This document shows, one piece after another, positions 1-5,866 of a stretch of DNA of 9,128 nt (position 1 is the first letter of the stretch; each line of letters opens with the position of its first letter). Under the pieces are notes generated by a model, which had not been told where the DNA came from, searched no databases, and saw only the letters and a list, made by a program, of their open reading frames with translations. The DNA is taken from the NCBI GenBank assembly GCA_949486985.1, contig CATBLW010000109.1, positions 1 through 9,128 of the forward strand. The letters run 5' to 3'. The position numbers were made by a program, and so were the translations under genes. The DNA comes from Prochlorococcus marinus str. MIT 9215. Lineage in GTDB: Bacteria > Cyanobacteriota > Cyanobacteriia > PCC-6307 > Cyanobiaceae.

Positions 1-119
1 CGCTACTTGAAACACTCGAACCAGGCTTAATTCTGGCAACAGGGCATTATCGCAATGGCGTCTTATTGGCACCAGCAACTGCAGAATGGGTGGGAGAGCA
101 ACTTAAAACAAGCGGCTAG
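1..119 (+). CDS. thiO: C-terminal end of a FAD-dependent glycine oxidase-like protein (partial)
   Basis: Only the last 38 codons are present, read from base 3 to the TAG at 117-119; the gene begins outside the window. The translated tail reads LLETLEPGLILATGHYRNGV and then LLAPATAEWVGEQLKTSG. The G-H-Y-R-N-G-x-L-L-A-P pattern is typical of the C-terminal FAD-contacting segment of the DAO family, especially ThiO glycine oxidases, which make the iminoacetate (dehydroglycine) used to build the thiazole ring of thiamin. An FAD-dependent D-amino-acid dehydrogenase of the same fold is the main alternative. The gene converges on dnaK, with a strong inverted repeat between the two ends. Family assignment is fair; the exact substrate cannot be decided from so short a piece. 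Confidence 0.68.
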   Translation, partial: LLETLEPGLILATGHYRNGVLLAPATAEWVGEQLKTSG

Positions 120-155
120 TCAGTTAAATTGCGATGAAGTTCAAACAATCATTGG

Positions 156-172
156 CTGCTCATTCAGAGCAG
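156..172 (+). terminator. Small 6-bp hairpin after thiO
   Basis: CTGCTC (156-161) pairs with GAGCAG (167-172) around the 5-nt loop ATTCA, 36 bp after the thiO stop. No U-tract follows (AGTTCAATGC), so it is a weak candidate for the thiO transcript end. The stronger structure at 216-247 may do this job instead. Confidence 0.3.
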
Positions 173-215
173 AGTTCAATGCATGCTCCTGGGTCAACAA
201 GCGAATTCAAATGTT

Positions 216-247
216 ACTTAAATGGCCAACTTAATGGCCATTTAAGT
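216..247. terminator. Perfect 13-bp inverted repeat between convergent thiO and dnaK, likely two-way terminator
   Basis: Bases 216-228 (ACTTAAATGGCCA) are the exact reverse complement of 235-247, leaving a 6-nt loop (ACTTAA, 229-234). The stem has a GC-rich core (TGGCCA) and an AU-rich foot, so either strand can form it. It lies 8 bp past the dnaK stop and 96 bp past the thiO stop. There is no long U-run after it on either strand; the minus strand continues AACATTTGAATT, which is only moderately U-rich. Its position between convergent genes supports a shared factor-independent terminator or a 3' end-stabilising hairpin. It also contains an imperfect tandem direct repeat: 216-228 and 229-240 differ by one missing A. 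Confidence 0.7.
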
Positions 248-255
248 GGATTAAC

Positions 256-2166
256 TTACTTCGTCTCTGTGAATTCAGCATCGATAACATCATCGCCGGC
301 TGCACTGCTACCTGCGGGATCAGCACCTGCTGGATCAGCACCCGTCGCGGCAGCCTCAGCTGCACCGGCTTGCTGATAAACAGAAGCGCCTAACGCATAA
401 AGCTCTTGTTGGAGCTCTTCCAACAAAGACTTCATGGAATCGAAGTCATCCTTTTCAGTAGCTTCCTTAAGTTTGACGCGCTTCTCCTCAACCTTCGCCT
501 TCGCGTCATCATCAACCTTGTCACCTAATTCACCAAGTTGCTTTTCAGCTTGATAAACAAGCGTCTCGGCCTGATTCTTAAGGTCAATGCGCTCACGCTT
601 CTCTTTATCAACTGAAGCATTCGCCTCAGCTTCTTTCACCATCTTGTCGACCTCATTTTCAGAAAGTGTTGAAGCACCAGTAATCGAAATACTTTGCTCT
701 TTACCACTTCCCTTATCCTTTGCAGTGACACTAAGAATGCCATTGGCATCAATATCAAAAGTCACCTCAATCTGAGGTACGCCTCGGGGCGCTGGAGGGA
801 TGCCATCAAGACGGAATGTGCCAAGGCTCTTGTTATCAGAAGCCATTTCACGCTCTCCCTGCAACACGTGAATTTCCACGTTTGTCTGACCATCCACAGC
901 GGTGGAATAGGTTTCTCCTTTCTTGGTTGGAACCGTTGTATTTCGAGTGATCATCTTCGTCATTACACCGCCAAGAGTCTCAACTCCCAAGGAAAGAGGA
1001 GTGACATCAAGCAGCAAAATATCCTTAACTTCGCCAGCTAAAACGCCACCTTGAATAGCAGCGCCTACTGCAACAACTTCATCGGGATTAACAGTTTGAT
1101 TGGGATCTTTGCCGGTAACACGCTTCACCAACTCCTGAACAGCTGGCATACGGGTTGAACCGCCAACCATGACGATTTCATCAAGCTCGCCAGAAGAAAG
1201 CTTGGCGTCTTTCAACGCCTGTTCAACAGGAACCCTGCAACGGTCAATCAACTTTGAAGCCAACTCTTCGAATTTGGCTCTTGTAAGCGTCAGATCGAGA
1301 TGCTTTGGACCCTCGGGAGTAGCAGTAATAAACGGAAGATTAATCTCACTCTGTGTGGCATTGGAAAGCTCAATTTTCGCCTTCTCTGCCGCTTCAGTAA
1401 GCCGCTGAAGAGCCTGCTTATCCTGGCGCAGATCAATGCCTTCGTTAGACTTAAATGTTGCGGCTAAATGATCAACAATTACCTTGTCGAAATCATCACC
1501 ACCAAGATGAGTATCGCCTGAAGTTGATAAGACCTCAAAGACACCATCTCCTACTTCCAGTACCGAGACATCAAAAGTTCCACCGCCTAAGTCAAAAACA
1601 AGAATCCTCTCATTGCTCTTCTTGTCAAGACCATATGCAAGCGCTGCCGCTGTTGGCTCATTGATGATTCGCAACACCTCAAGACCAGCAATCTTGCCTG
1701 CATCTTTGGTGGCTTGACGCTGGGAATCATTAAAGTAAGCCGGCACAGTAATGACAGCTTGAGTAACAGTCTCGCCGAGATACTTGCCTGCATCTTCCGC
1801 CAACTTTCTCAGCACCTGGGCACTGACTTCCTCAGGGGAAAACTGTTTATCAAGGACCGGACATTTCAACTTCACATTCGAACCAGCCTTTTCGACCCCA
1901 TAGCTGACCTCCTTCGACTCTTCATTCACCTCATCCACACGCCTGCCAACAAAGCGCTTGGTGGAATAGAAGGTGTTATCAGGATTCATCACCGCCTGCC
2001 GCTTGGCGATCTGGCCAACAAGCTGATCCTGGTTTTTGGTATATGCAACGACCGAGGGCGTCGTGCGGAAACCTTCAGCATTGGCAATCACGACAGGCTT
2101 GCCGCCCTCCATGACAGCCACGCAGCTGTTCGTGGTTCCAAGGTCAATGCCTACAACCTTTCCCAT
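256..2166 (-). CDS. dnaK: Chaperone protein DnaK (Hsp70), probably the DnaK2 paralogue
   Basis: ATP-dependent Hsp70 chaperone of the cytosol, 636 residues, which binds exposed hydrophobic segments together with DnaJ and GrpE. The nucleotide-binding domain covers about residues 1-380: GIDLGTTNS (6-14), the adenosine/phosphate region DLGGGTFDVS (192-201), LGGDDFD (221-227) and VMVGGSTRMP (332-341). The interdomain linker is VKDILLLDVTP (380-390), followed by the substrate-binding domain, a helical lid, and a disordered Ala/Gly/Asp tail ending DVIDAEFTETK. The ATG at 2166 is chosen because it starts the universal MGKVVGIDLG sequence and has AGGAGG about 9 nt upstream; the frame stays open for 61 more codons upstream, but that extension (with RRR and Cys residues) has no Hsp70 counterpart. 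Cyanobacteria usually carry several dnaK genes; the bacterial-type ending and full length suggest the main DnaK2, which is an inference. No grpE or dnaJ is adjacent. Confidence 0.97.
   Translation of the reverse strand: MGKVVGIDLGTTNSCVAVMEGGKPVVIANAEGFRTTPSVVAYTKNQDQLVGQIAKRQAVMNPDNTFYSTKRFVGRRVDEVNEESKEVSYGVEKAGSNVKLKCPVLDKQFSPEEVSAQVLRKLAEDAGKYLGETVTQAVITVPAYFNDSQRQATKDAGKIAGLEVLRIINEPTAAALAYGLDKKSNERILVFDLGGGTFDVSVLEVGDGVFEVLSTSGDTHLGGDDFDKVIVDHLAATFKSNEGIDLRQDKQALQRLTEAAEKAKIELSNATQSEINLPFITATPEGPKHLDLTLTRAKFEELASKLIDRCRVPVEQALKDAKLSSGELDEIVMVGGSTRMPAVQELVKRVTGKDPNQTVNPDEVVAVGAAIQGGVLAGEVKDILLLDVTPLSLGVETLGGVMTKMITRNTTVPTKKGETYSTAVDGQTNVEIHVLQGEREMASDNKSLGTFRLDGIPPAPRGVPQIEVTFDIDANGILSVTAKDKGSGKEQSISITGASTLSENEVDKMVKEAEANASVDKEKRERIDLKNQAETLVYQAEKQLGELGDKVDDDAKAKVEEKRVKLKEATEKDDFDSMKSLLEELQQELYALGASVYQQAGAAEAAATGADPAGADPAGSSAAGDDVIDAEFTETK
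311..340. repeat. Tandem 15-bp duplication in the dnaK tail
   Basis: Bases 311-325 (CCTGCGGGATCAGCA) and 326-340 (CCTGCTGGATCAGCA) are adjacent copies with one mismatch. On the dnaK strand they encode a repeated five-residue unit, giving GADPAGADPAG within the disordered C-terminal tail. The length is a multiple of three, so the reading frame is kept; this looks like simple slippage or duplication in a tolerant region. Confidence 0.75.
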
Positions 2167-2295
2167 TGACGCCCGCCTCCTAAAAATGTCTTTCTTGAAC
2201 AGATGCATCCTCGGTAGTGAGGCCACTGACAGGCGAGGTGTGGTTCCCGAACAGCTGACCCGGCAGGCTGGTCTCAATGTCGAAAAGCCATAGAC
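2167..2295. promoter_or_regulatory. Divergent dnaK / aroE intergenic region
   Basis: These 129 bp must hold the start signals of dnaK (minus). They may also hold those of aroE (plus). Next to dnaK there is a strong ribosome-binding site, TTTAGGAGGCGGGCGTCA before the ATG on the minus strand. I searched for the CIRCE heat-shock operator (TTAGCACTC-N9-GAGTGCTAA) bound by HrcA and see none; there is also no convincing sigma-32-like pair. A TTGAGA on the minus strand (about 2271-2276) resembles a -35 box but has no good -10 at 17 bp. The aroE ATG has no clear Shine-Dalgarno in front (AAAAGCCATAGAC). Promoter positions remain undecided. Confidence 0.45.
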
Positions 2296-3216
2296 ATGAT
2301 CAGCGGTACCACTGGCCTCATCGGCCTCATCGGCCGGCCGGTAAACCACTCCTTATCGCCAGTGATGCACAACGCTGCGCTCGCTGCGATGAATCTGGAC
2401 TGGTGCTATCTAGCCATGCCATGCGAAACCAAGGATCTAGCCACTGTCTTGAAGGCCCTTGATGCCATCAATTGCCTGGGACTCAATGTCACCATCCCGC
2501 ACAAGCAAAGTGTTGTTGAACTCTGTAAAACACTCAGCCCACTGGCCCAACAGCTAGGGGCTGTCAACACTCTCGTGCCCCATCCAGAAGGCGGCTGGAC
2601 TGGCGACAACACTGATGTCAGTGGCTTTCTGGCGCCATTACAAGCAGGCGATCGGTCATGGCATGGAGCTCATGCCGTCGTGCTGGGCTGCGGTGGCAGC
2701 GCCCGCGCTGTAGTCGCTGGACTCCAACAACTGAACCTTGCCCAAATCACTGTGGTTGGACGTCGAGCCGATGCCTTACAAACCTTCCTGACAACTCTGA
2801 AATCCCACCAAGCCAACGCAACATCAACAGAGACTTCAACTGTCCTGCAAGGAATTCTCCAGAACGACTCCAATCAACTGAAAGAACTAGGCCAAGCCGA
2901 TTTGGTAATCAATACGACCCCCGTAGGCATGGCTCCAAGCGGCGAAGCAAGCAACGCAACCAAGCCACCCCAACAAATGCCGCTGGGAGAAGAAAATTGG
3001 CAGAACCTCAACCCAAAGACAACTTTGTATGACCTGATTTACACGCCAAGGCCAACAGCCTGGTTGCAGCTAGGCAATCAACAGGGATGCCAGTGCATTG
3101 ATGGGCTTGAGATGCTTGTCCAACAGGGTGCCGCCTCTTTAAGGCAATGGAGCAGCAACAGCCAAGTTCCCGTAGATGAAATGAGAAAAGCAGCTCAAGC
3201 CTGGCTAAACACTTAG
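2296..3216 (+). CDS. aroE: Shikimate dehydrogenase (NADP+)
   Basis: Reduces 3-dehydroshikimate to shikimate with NADPH in the cytosolic shikimate pathway to aromatic amino acids and chorismate. The 306 residues show all family motifs in order: shikimate-binding SLSP (19-22), NVTIPHK with catalytic Lys70, GAVNTL (88-93), GDNTD with catalytic Asp107, the Rossmann glycine motif GCGGSARA (131-138), NTTPVGM (206-212), DLIYTPRPT, and the C-terminal GLEMLVQQG. At the adenosine-ribose site the usual NRT-type motif is replaced by VVGRRADAL (153-161), where Arg156 and Arg157 can still contact the NADP 2'-phosphate. The ATG at 2296 is chosen because MISGTTGLIGLIG aligns with the normal family N-terminus. 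It is divergent from dnaK and followed after 24 bp by the Tic20-family gene, so co-transcription is likely. Confidence 0.95.
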   Translation: MISGTTGLIGLIGRPVNHSLSPVMHNAALAAMNLDWCYLAMPCETKDLATVLKALDAINCLGLNVTIPHKQSVVELCKTLSPLAQQLGAVNTLVPHPEGGWTGDNTDVSGFLAPLQAGDRSWHGAHAVVLGCGGSARAVVAGLQQLNLAQITVVGRRADALQTFLTTLKSHQANATSTETSTVLQGILQNDSNQLKELGQADLVINTTPVGMAPSGEASNATKPPQQMPLGEENWQNLNPKTTLYDLIYTPRPTAWLQLGNQQGCQCIDGLEMLVQQGAASLRQWSSNSQVPVDEMRKAAQAWLNT

Positions 3217-3240
3217 CTTCATATCAATCATTGAGCACTC

Positions 3241-3720
3241 ATGCTGATCCCTGTCTGGCAAAGGTTGCTGGGAATCCTGCTCTACCTGATTCCATGGAGT
3301 GATGCGCTTCCATTCGGGAAAGCCATGTTTGAGCATTTACCACCTGTTCTTTTTCAGTTGCTGCTGCTGCCAGCAGTGCCTCTGATGATTCTTCAAGGTG
3401 TCATCCCATTCGGATTAGGCAGCCTGCTGTTGTTCTTGGGACTGTTCCTCGCTGTGGTGCGCAATCCGAAGATTCCCTACTTCCTCCGCTTCAACACACT
3501 GCAAGCTCTGGTTTTAAGCATCCTGTTAAGCGTGCTTGGTTTTGCGTTCTTTGGCATCCTTGGAGGATCCCTTGGAGGCAGTCTGATCTTCCGCAGCCTA
3601 TCCAGCACAGTGCTGATAGCAGCTCTCGCCATTTTCATTTTTGCCCTCGTCGAATGCTTACGAGGCCGCGAGCCAGACCTCCCAGGGATCAGTCAAGCCG
3701 TTCGTATGCAGCTTTACTAA
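3241..3720 (+). CDS. Tic20-family integral membrane protein (Ycf60-like)
   Basis: A 159-residue, very hydrophobic protein with about four membrane segments: roughly residues 5-18, 36-72 (probably two passes or a long hairpin), 86-110 and 120-139. The loop NPKIPYFLRFNTLQALVL (75-92), together with the N-terminal YLIPWSDALPFG (15-26), is the signature I associate with Tic20. Tic20 is a core component of the inner-envelope protein import machinery in chloroplasts; cyanobacterial homologues sit in the plasma or thylakoid membrane and their role is not settled. The positively charged short C-terminus (CLRGREPDLPGISQAVRMQLY) is probably cytosolic. The start codon has no clear Shine-Dalgarno, but no better in-frame start is available close by. 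It follows aroE by 24 bp and precedes rpsF. The family call is good; the function is open. Confidence 0.82.
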   Translation: MLIPVWQRLLGILLYLIPWSDALPFGKAMFEHLPPVLFQLLLLPAVPLMILQGVIPFGLGSLLLFLGLFLAVVRNPKIPYFLRFNTLQALVLSILLSVLGFAFFGILGGSLGGSLIFRSLSSTVLIAALAIFIFALVECLRGREPDLPGISQAVRMQLY

Positions 3721-3741
3721 AAATCACTGACCACCAAGAGA

Positions 3742-3747
3742 TAAAAT
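3742..3747 (+). promoter_or_regulatory. Possible -10 box for rpsF
   Basis: TAAAAT matches the TATAAT consensus at five of six positions and sits 52 bp before the rpsF start, just after the tic20-family stop. No convincing -35 box is seen 16-18 bp upstream. If used, transcription would begin near 3754, right at the 5' edge of the foldable leader described separately. Confidence 0.35.
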
Positions 3748-3753
3748 ATTGGA

Positions 3754-3792
3754 TCCGTCGCTCACAACTGTGAGCCTTAAGTCCCCGTCGGA
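3754..3792 (+). promoter_or_regulatory. Structured rpsF leader, candidate S6:S18 autoregulatory site
   Basis: An inner hairpin pairs GCTCAC (3760-3765) with GTGAGC (3770-3775) around AACT; the repeat is seven bases perfect as DNA (3760-3766 with 3769-3775). An outer stem can pair TCCG (3754-3757) with CGGA (3789-3792), ending 8 nt before the rpsF ATG. The unpaired 3' side between the stems (3776-3788) carries CCCCG. In many bacteria the S6:S18 protein complex is known to bind an rpsF leader with a capped hairpin and an exposed CCG, which this layout resembles. The match is by eye; the outer stem is only 4 bp. Confidence 0.4.
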
Positions 3793-3799
3793 AAAAATC

Positions 3800-4177
3800 A
3801 TGAGTGAGAAGCCTTACTACGAGACCATGTACATCCTCCGTCCGGACATCCCGGAAGAGGAAGTCGAAACCCATGTCACCAAATACCGCGACATGGTTGC
3901 GGAAGCAGGAGCAGAGGTGCTCGACAACCAAATGCGCGGCAAGCGTCGCCTGGCCTACCAAATTGCCAAGCACAAGGAAGGCATCTATGTGCAGCTCAGC
4001 CACAATGGTGATGGCAAGCAAGTTGCAGTCCTAGAAAAGGCCATGCGTCTCAGCGAAGACGTCATTCGCTACCTAACCGTTAAGCAAGAAGGTCCACTGC
4101 CTGCACCAAGAGTGGCTCCTAGCAGTGAAACAGCAGAGCCAGAGAAGAAAGAAGAAGCAGAAGCTACTGAATCCTGA
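3800..4177 (+). CDS. rpsF: 30S ribosomal protein S6 (bS6)
   Basis: Component of the 30S platform that binds together with S18 to the central domain of 16S rRNA. The 125-residue product begins MSEKPYYETMYILRPD, the normal S6 first strand, and contains GKRRLAYQIAKHKEGIYVQ (48-66), the family signature, and RLSEDVIRYLTVK (83-95). Residues from about 100 on are a charged, Glu/Ala/Pro-rich disordered tail, common in S6 proteins. The frame is open back to a TTG at 3749, but that would add 17 non-conserved residues across the foldable leader, so the ATG at 3800 is preferred; its Shine-Dalgarno is weak (CGGAAAAAATC). rpsR and rplI, partners in many rpsF operons, are not next to it. A hairpin follows at 4199-4222. 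Confidence 0.95.
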   Translation: MSEKPYYETMYILRPDIPEEEVETHVTKYRDMVAEAGAEVLDNQMRGKRRLAYQIAKHKEGIYVQLSHNGDGKQVAVLEKAMRLSEDVIRYLTVKQEGPLPAPRVAPSSETAEPEKKEEAEATES

Positions 4178-4198
4178 TCGATAGGCTTGTTTTACATA

Positions 4199-4222
4199 TC
4201 CCTGGGAGCTAGCTTCCAGGGA
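4199..4222 (+). terminator. Hairpin after rpsF, overlapping the next ORF's ATG
   Basis: TCCCTGG (4199-4205) pairs with CCAGGGA (4216-4222), and the stem continues through a G-U pair and the self-complementary AGCTAGCT, giving up to 10 pairs with a CTAG tetraloop. It starts 22 nt after the rpsF stop. What follows is TGTTCTCACGTT, only moderately U-rich. It is most simply the rpsF terminator, but its last base is the A of the ATG of the downstream coiled-coil gene, so it would also hide that start codon in a read-through mRNA. Confidence 0.6.
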
Positions 4223-4641
4223 TGTTCTCACGTTCCCACGAGCCAGCCACTCCCTTAAGGAGAAACCCAGAAATCAACTCACGTCCGGCCGACAATCCGG
4301 ATGTGAACGAAGTGGTGCAAGCAATTAATCAAGCCAATACTGATCAAATCGATATTCATCTTGCAAAACAAAAACTACTTGATCAAAGAATCCTTGAGCT
4401 TGAGAATCAACTACAAGAATACGAAAAGCTATTGGCAGAATTGCCAGAGGTCTTCGAAAGAAAGTTTCAACAACGTCTAGAGCCTTTACTGGAAAGCTAT
4501 CGATTGCTTGCCCAATCTCAAAACGGGAAGACTTCAACTGATCCGATCAAATTAGAAGGACGCCATCCGATGAGACTGCCTTCTCTACTGCGCGCCAGGT
4601 GGCAAGCCAACGAACAAAGCGAGTCGCAGCGAGCCGCCTAG
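4222..4641 (+). CDS. Unrecognised coiled-coil protein between rpsF and argG
   Basis: An ORF for up to 139 residues that I cannot assign to a named family. Residues 1-28 are polar and proline-rich (probably disordered); about 30-100 form a long amphipathic, heptad-like helix region (HLAKQKLLDQRILELENQL, then EYEKLLAELPEVFERKFQQR and LEPLLESYRLLAQSQ); the end (115-139) is basic with RLPSLLRARWQ. There is no signal peptide or membrane segment, so it is probably cytosolic and oligomeric. The start is uncertain: ATG 4222 lies on the 3' edge of a hairpin and has only an overly close AGGG; AAGGAG at 4256-4261 has no normal start codon at the right distance; a GTG at residue 28 is another option. It is convergent with argG, stops 13 bp apart. 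Composition and helix periodicity argue for a real gene. Confidence 0.65.
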   Translation: MFSRSHEPATPLRRNPEINSRPADNPDVNEVVQAINQANTDQIDIHLAKQKLLDQRILELENQLQEYEKLLAELPEVFERKFQQRLEPLLESYRLLAQSQNGKTSTDPIKLEGRHPMRLPSLLRARWQANEQSESQRAA

Positions 4642-4647
4642 GCCTAG
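4638..4647. other. 10-bp palindrome between convergent stops
   Basis: CTAGGCCTAG is self-complementary, includes the TAG stop of the coiled-coil gene, and fills most of the 13-bp gap to the argG stop. It has no loop and so is not a usual terminator hairpin; no other terminator is visible at this convergent junction. It may be chance. Confidence 0.35.
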
Positions 4648-4654
4648 ATTCTTA

Positions 4655-5866
4655 TCAACGTCCGCCACGCCTTGCTGCTGACCAGAGACGAATAGGAAGA
4701 CCCCAGATATAAATAAAGCCCTCTGCAGCCTTGTGGTCAAAATCATCTTCACTGCCATAAGTAGCCAATTGCGGCATATAAAGACTGCTTGATTGAGAAC
4801 TTCTCCCAATCACGGTGACATTGCCCTTATGAAGACGAAGACGCACGACCCCATTCACATAAGTCTGAGTGCGATCAATAAAACCATCAAGGGCATCCTT
4901 TAAGGGTCCAAACCAAAGCCCCTGATAAACAAGATCAGCCCATTGCCTCTCCAACTGATGTTTGGTGCGCAGCACATCTGCCGCCAACGTCAAACTCTCC
5001 AATTCCTGATGAGCACGAATGAGCATTAACAAGCCAGGGGTTTCATAAATCTCCCTACTTTTAATTCCAACCACACGATTCTCAATGATGTCAAGGCGAC
5101 CAAAACCATGCTCGCCAGCAAGACGATTGGCCTCCCGAATCAATGCAACTGGCTCCATTCGCTTTCCATCAATTGCAACAGGATTGCCAGCTTCAAAACT
5201 AATTTCAATGTCCTGAGATTGAAGTGGTGCTGCTTCAATCGATGCGGTCATCGCAAAGACCTCTTCAGGTGGTGCCACCATCGGATCTTCTAAAGGTCCA
5301 GCTTCAATGCTCCGACCCAACAAGTTCAAATCAATCGAATAAGGCGATTTCTTGCTAACGGGTGCAGGAATACCAAAACGCTCTCCATAGGAAATCGCCT
5401 CCTCCCGGCTCATCCCCCACTCCCGAGCTGGTGTTAACACCTTCAAATCAGGGGCGAGTGCAGCAATCGCCACATCAAAACGCACCTGATCGTTTCCTTT
5501 GCCCGTACAACCATGGGCCACAGCATCAGCATCCATCTCTCGAGCCACCTCAACCAATCGGCGAGCAATCAACGGACGGGCTAAAGCTGTGGAAAGGGGA
5601 TAACGCCCTTCATACAGCGCATTGGCGCGAATCGCCGGCAAGGCGAATTCCTCAACAAAAGGCTGAATCAGATCTCCAACTAAAGACTGGCTAGCACCTG
5701 CATCAAGCGCTTTGAGTCGAATCGGTTCCAACTCATCGCCCTGACCCAAATCAGCAGCAAAGGTGATCACCTCCTCCACGCCCCATTCCTGCTTGAGATA
5801 TGGAATGCAAACGCTGGTGTCAACACCACCGGAATAAGCAAGAACAACCTTCTTCGCGCGCCCCAT
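4655..5866 (-). CDS. argG: Argininosuccinate synthase
   Basis: Joins citrulline and aspartate with ATP to form argininosuccinate, the penultimate step of arginine synthesis, in the cytosol. The 403-residue length is normal for the type I enzyme. Visible motifs are the N-type PP-loop AYSGGVDTS (10-18), FAADLGQGDE (36-45), GRYPLSTALARP (87-98) and the substrate-binding HGCTGKGNDQVRF (118-130), followed by EWGMSREEAISYGERFGIP and LLGRSIEAGPLEDP. A TTG directly before the ATG also lies in frame, but ATG 5866 is preferred because AGGAG lies 8 nt upstream. The start overlaps the stop of the upstream small membrane protein gene as TGATG, so translational coupling is likely. No ARG-box-like operator is evident. 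Confidence 0.96.
   Translation of the reverse strand: MGRAKKVVLAYSGGVDTSVCIPYLKQEWGVEEVITFAADLGQGDELEPIRLKALDAGASQSLVGDLIQPFVEEFALPAIRANALYEGRYPLSTALARPLIARRLVEVAREMDADAVAHGCTGKGNDQVRFDVAIAALAPDLKVLTPAREWGMSREEAISYGERFGIPAPVSKKSPYSIDLNLLGRSIEAGPLEDPMVAPPEEVFAMTASIEAAPLQSQDIEISFEAGNPVAIDGKRMEPVALIREANRLAGEHGFGRLDIIENRVVGIKSREIYETPGLLMLIRAHQELESLTLAADVLRTKHQLERQWADLVYQGLWFGPLKDALDGFIDRTQTYVNGVVRLRLHKGNVTVIGRSSQSSSLYMPQLATYGSEDDFDHKAAEGFIYIWGLPIRLWSAARRGGR

Noticed and set aside
134..376. 80-codon plus-strand ORF running into the dnaK 3' end
   Set aside because: No Shine-Dalgarno, crosses the 216-247 hairpin, and its last half is the complement of the Ala/Gly-rich dnaK tail, giving low-complexity Ala/Pro/Ser residues.
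1714..2169. 151-codon ORF antisense to dnaK
   Set aside because: Long antisense frames are a known by-product of Hsp70 codon bias; no recognisable domain or ribosome-binding site, and it ends over the dnaK start.
2314..2331. Two tandem copies of GGCCTCATC near the aroE start
   Set aside because: They encode the Gly-Leu-Ile-Gly-Leu-Ile normally found at this place in AroE, so protein sequence explains them.
2167..2349. 61-residue N-terminal extension of DnaK
   Set aside because: It would overlap aroE, has no Hsp70 similarity, and the ATG at 2166 has a strong AGGAGG site.
2658..3032. 124-codon ORF in another frame of aroE
   Set aside because: Shadow of aroE; Arg/Pro/Ser-rich with no domain, while the aroE frame has every catalytic motif.
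3749..3799. 17-residue TTG-started extension of S6
   Set aside because: Not similar to S6 proteins and lies within the foldable leader; the product from 3800 starts with the normal family N-terminus.
5362..5694. 110-codon ORF antisense to argG
   Set aside because: Low-complexity His/Pro/Gln translation opposite a gene with clear ArgG motifs; no ribosome-binding site.
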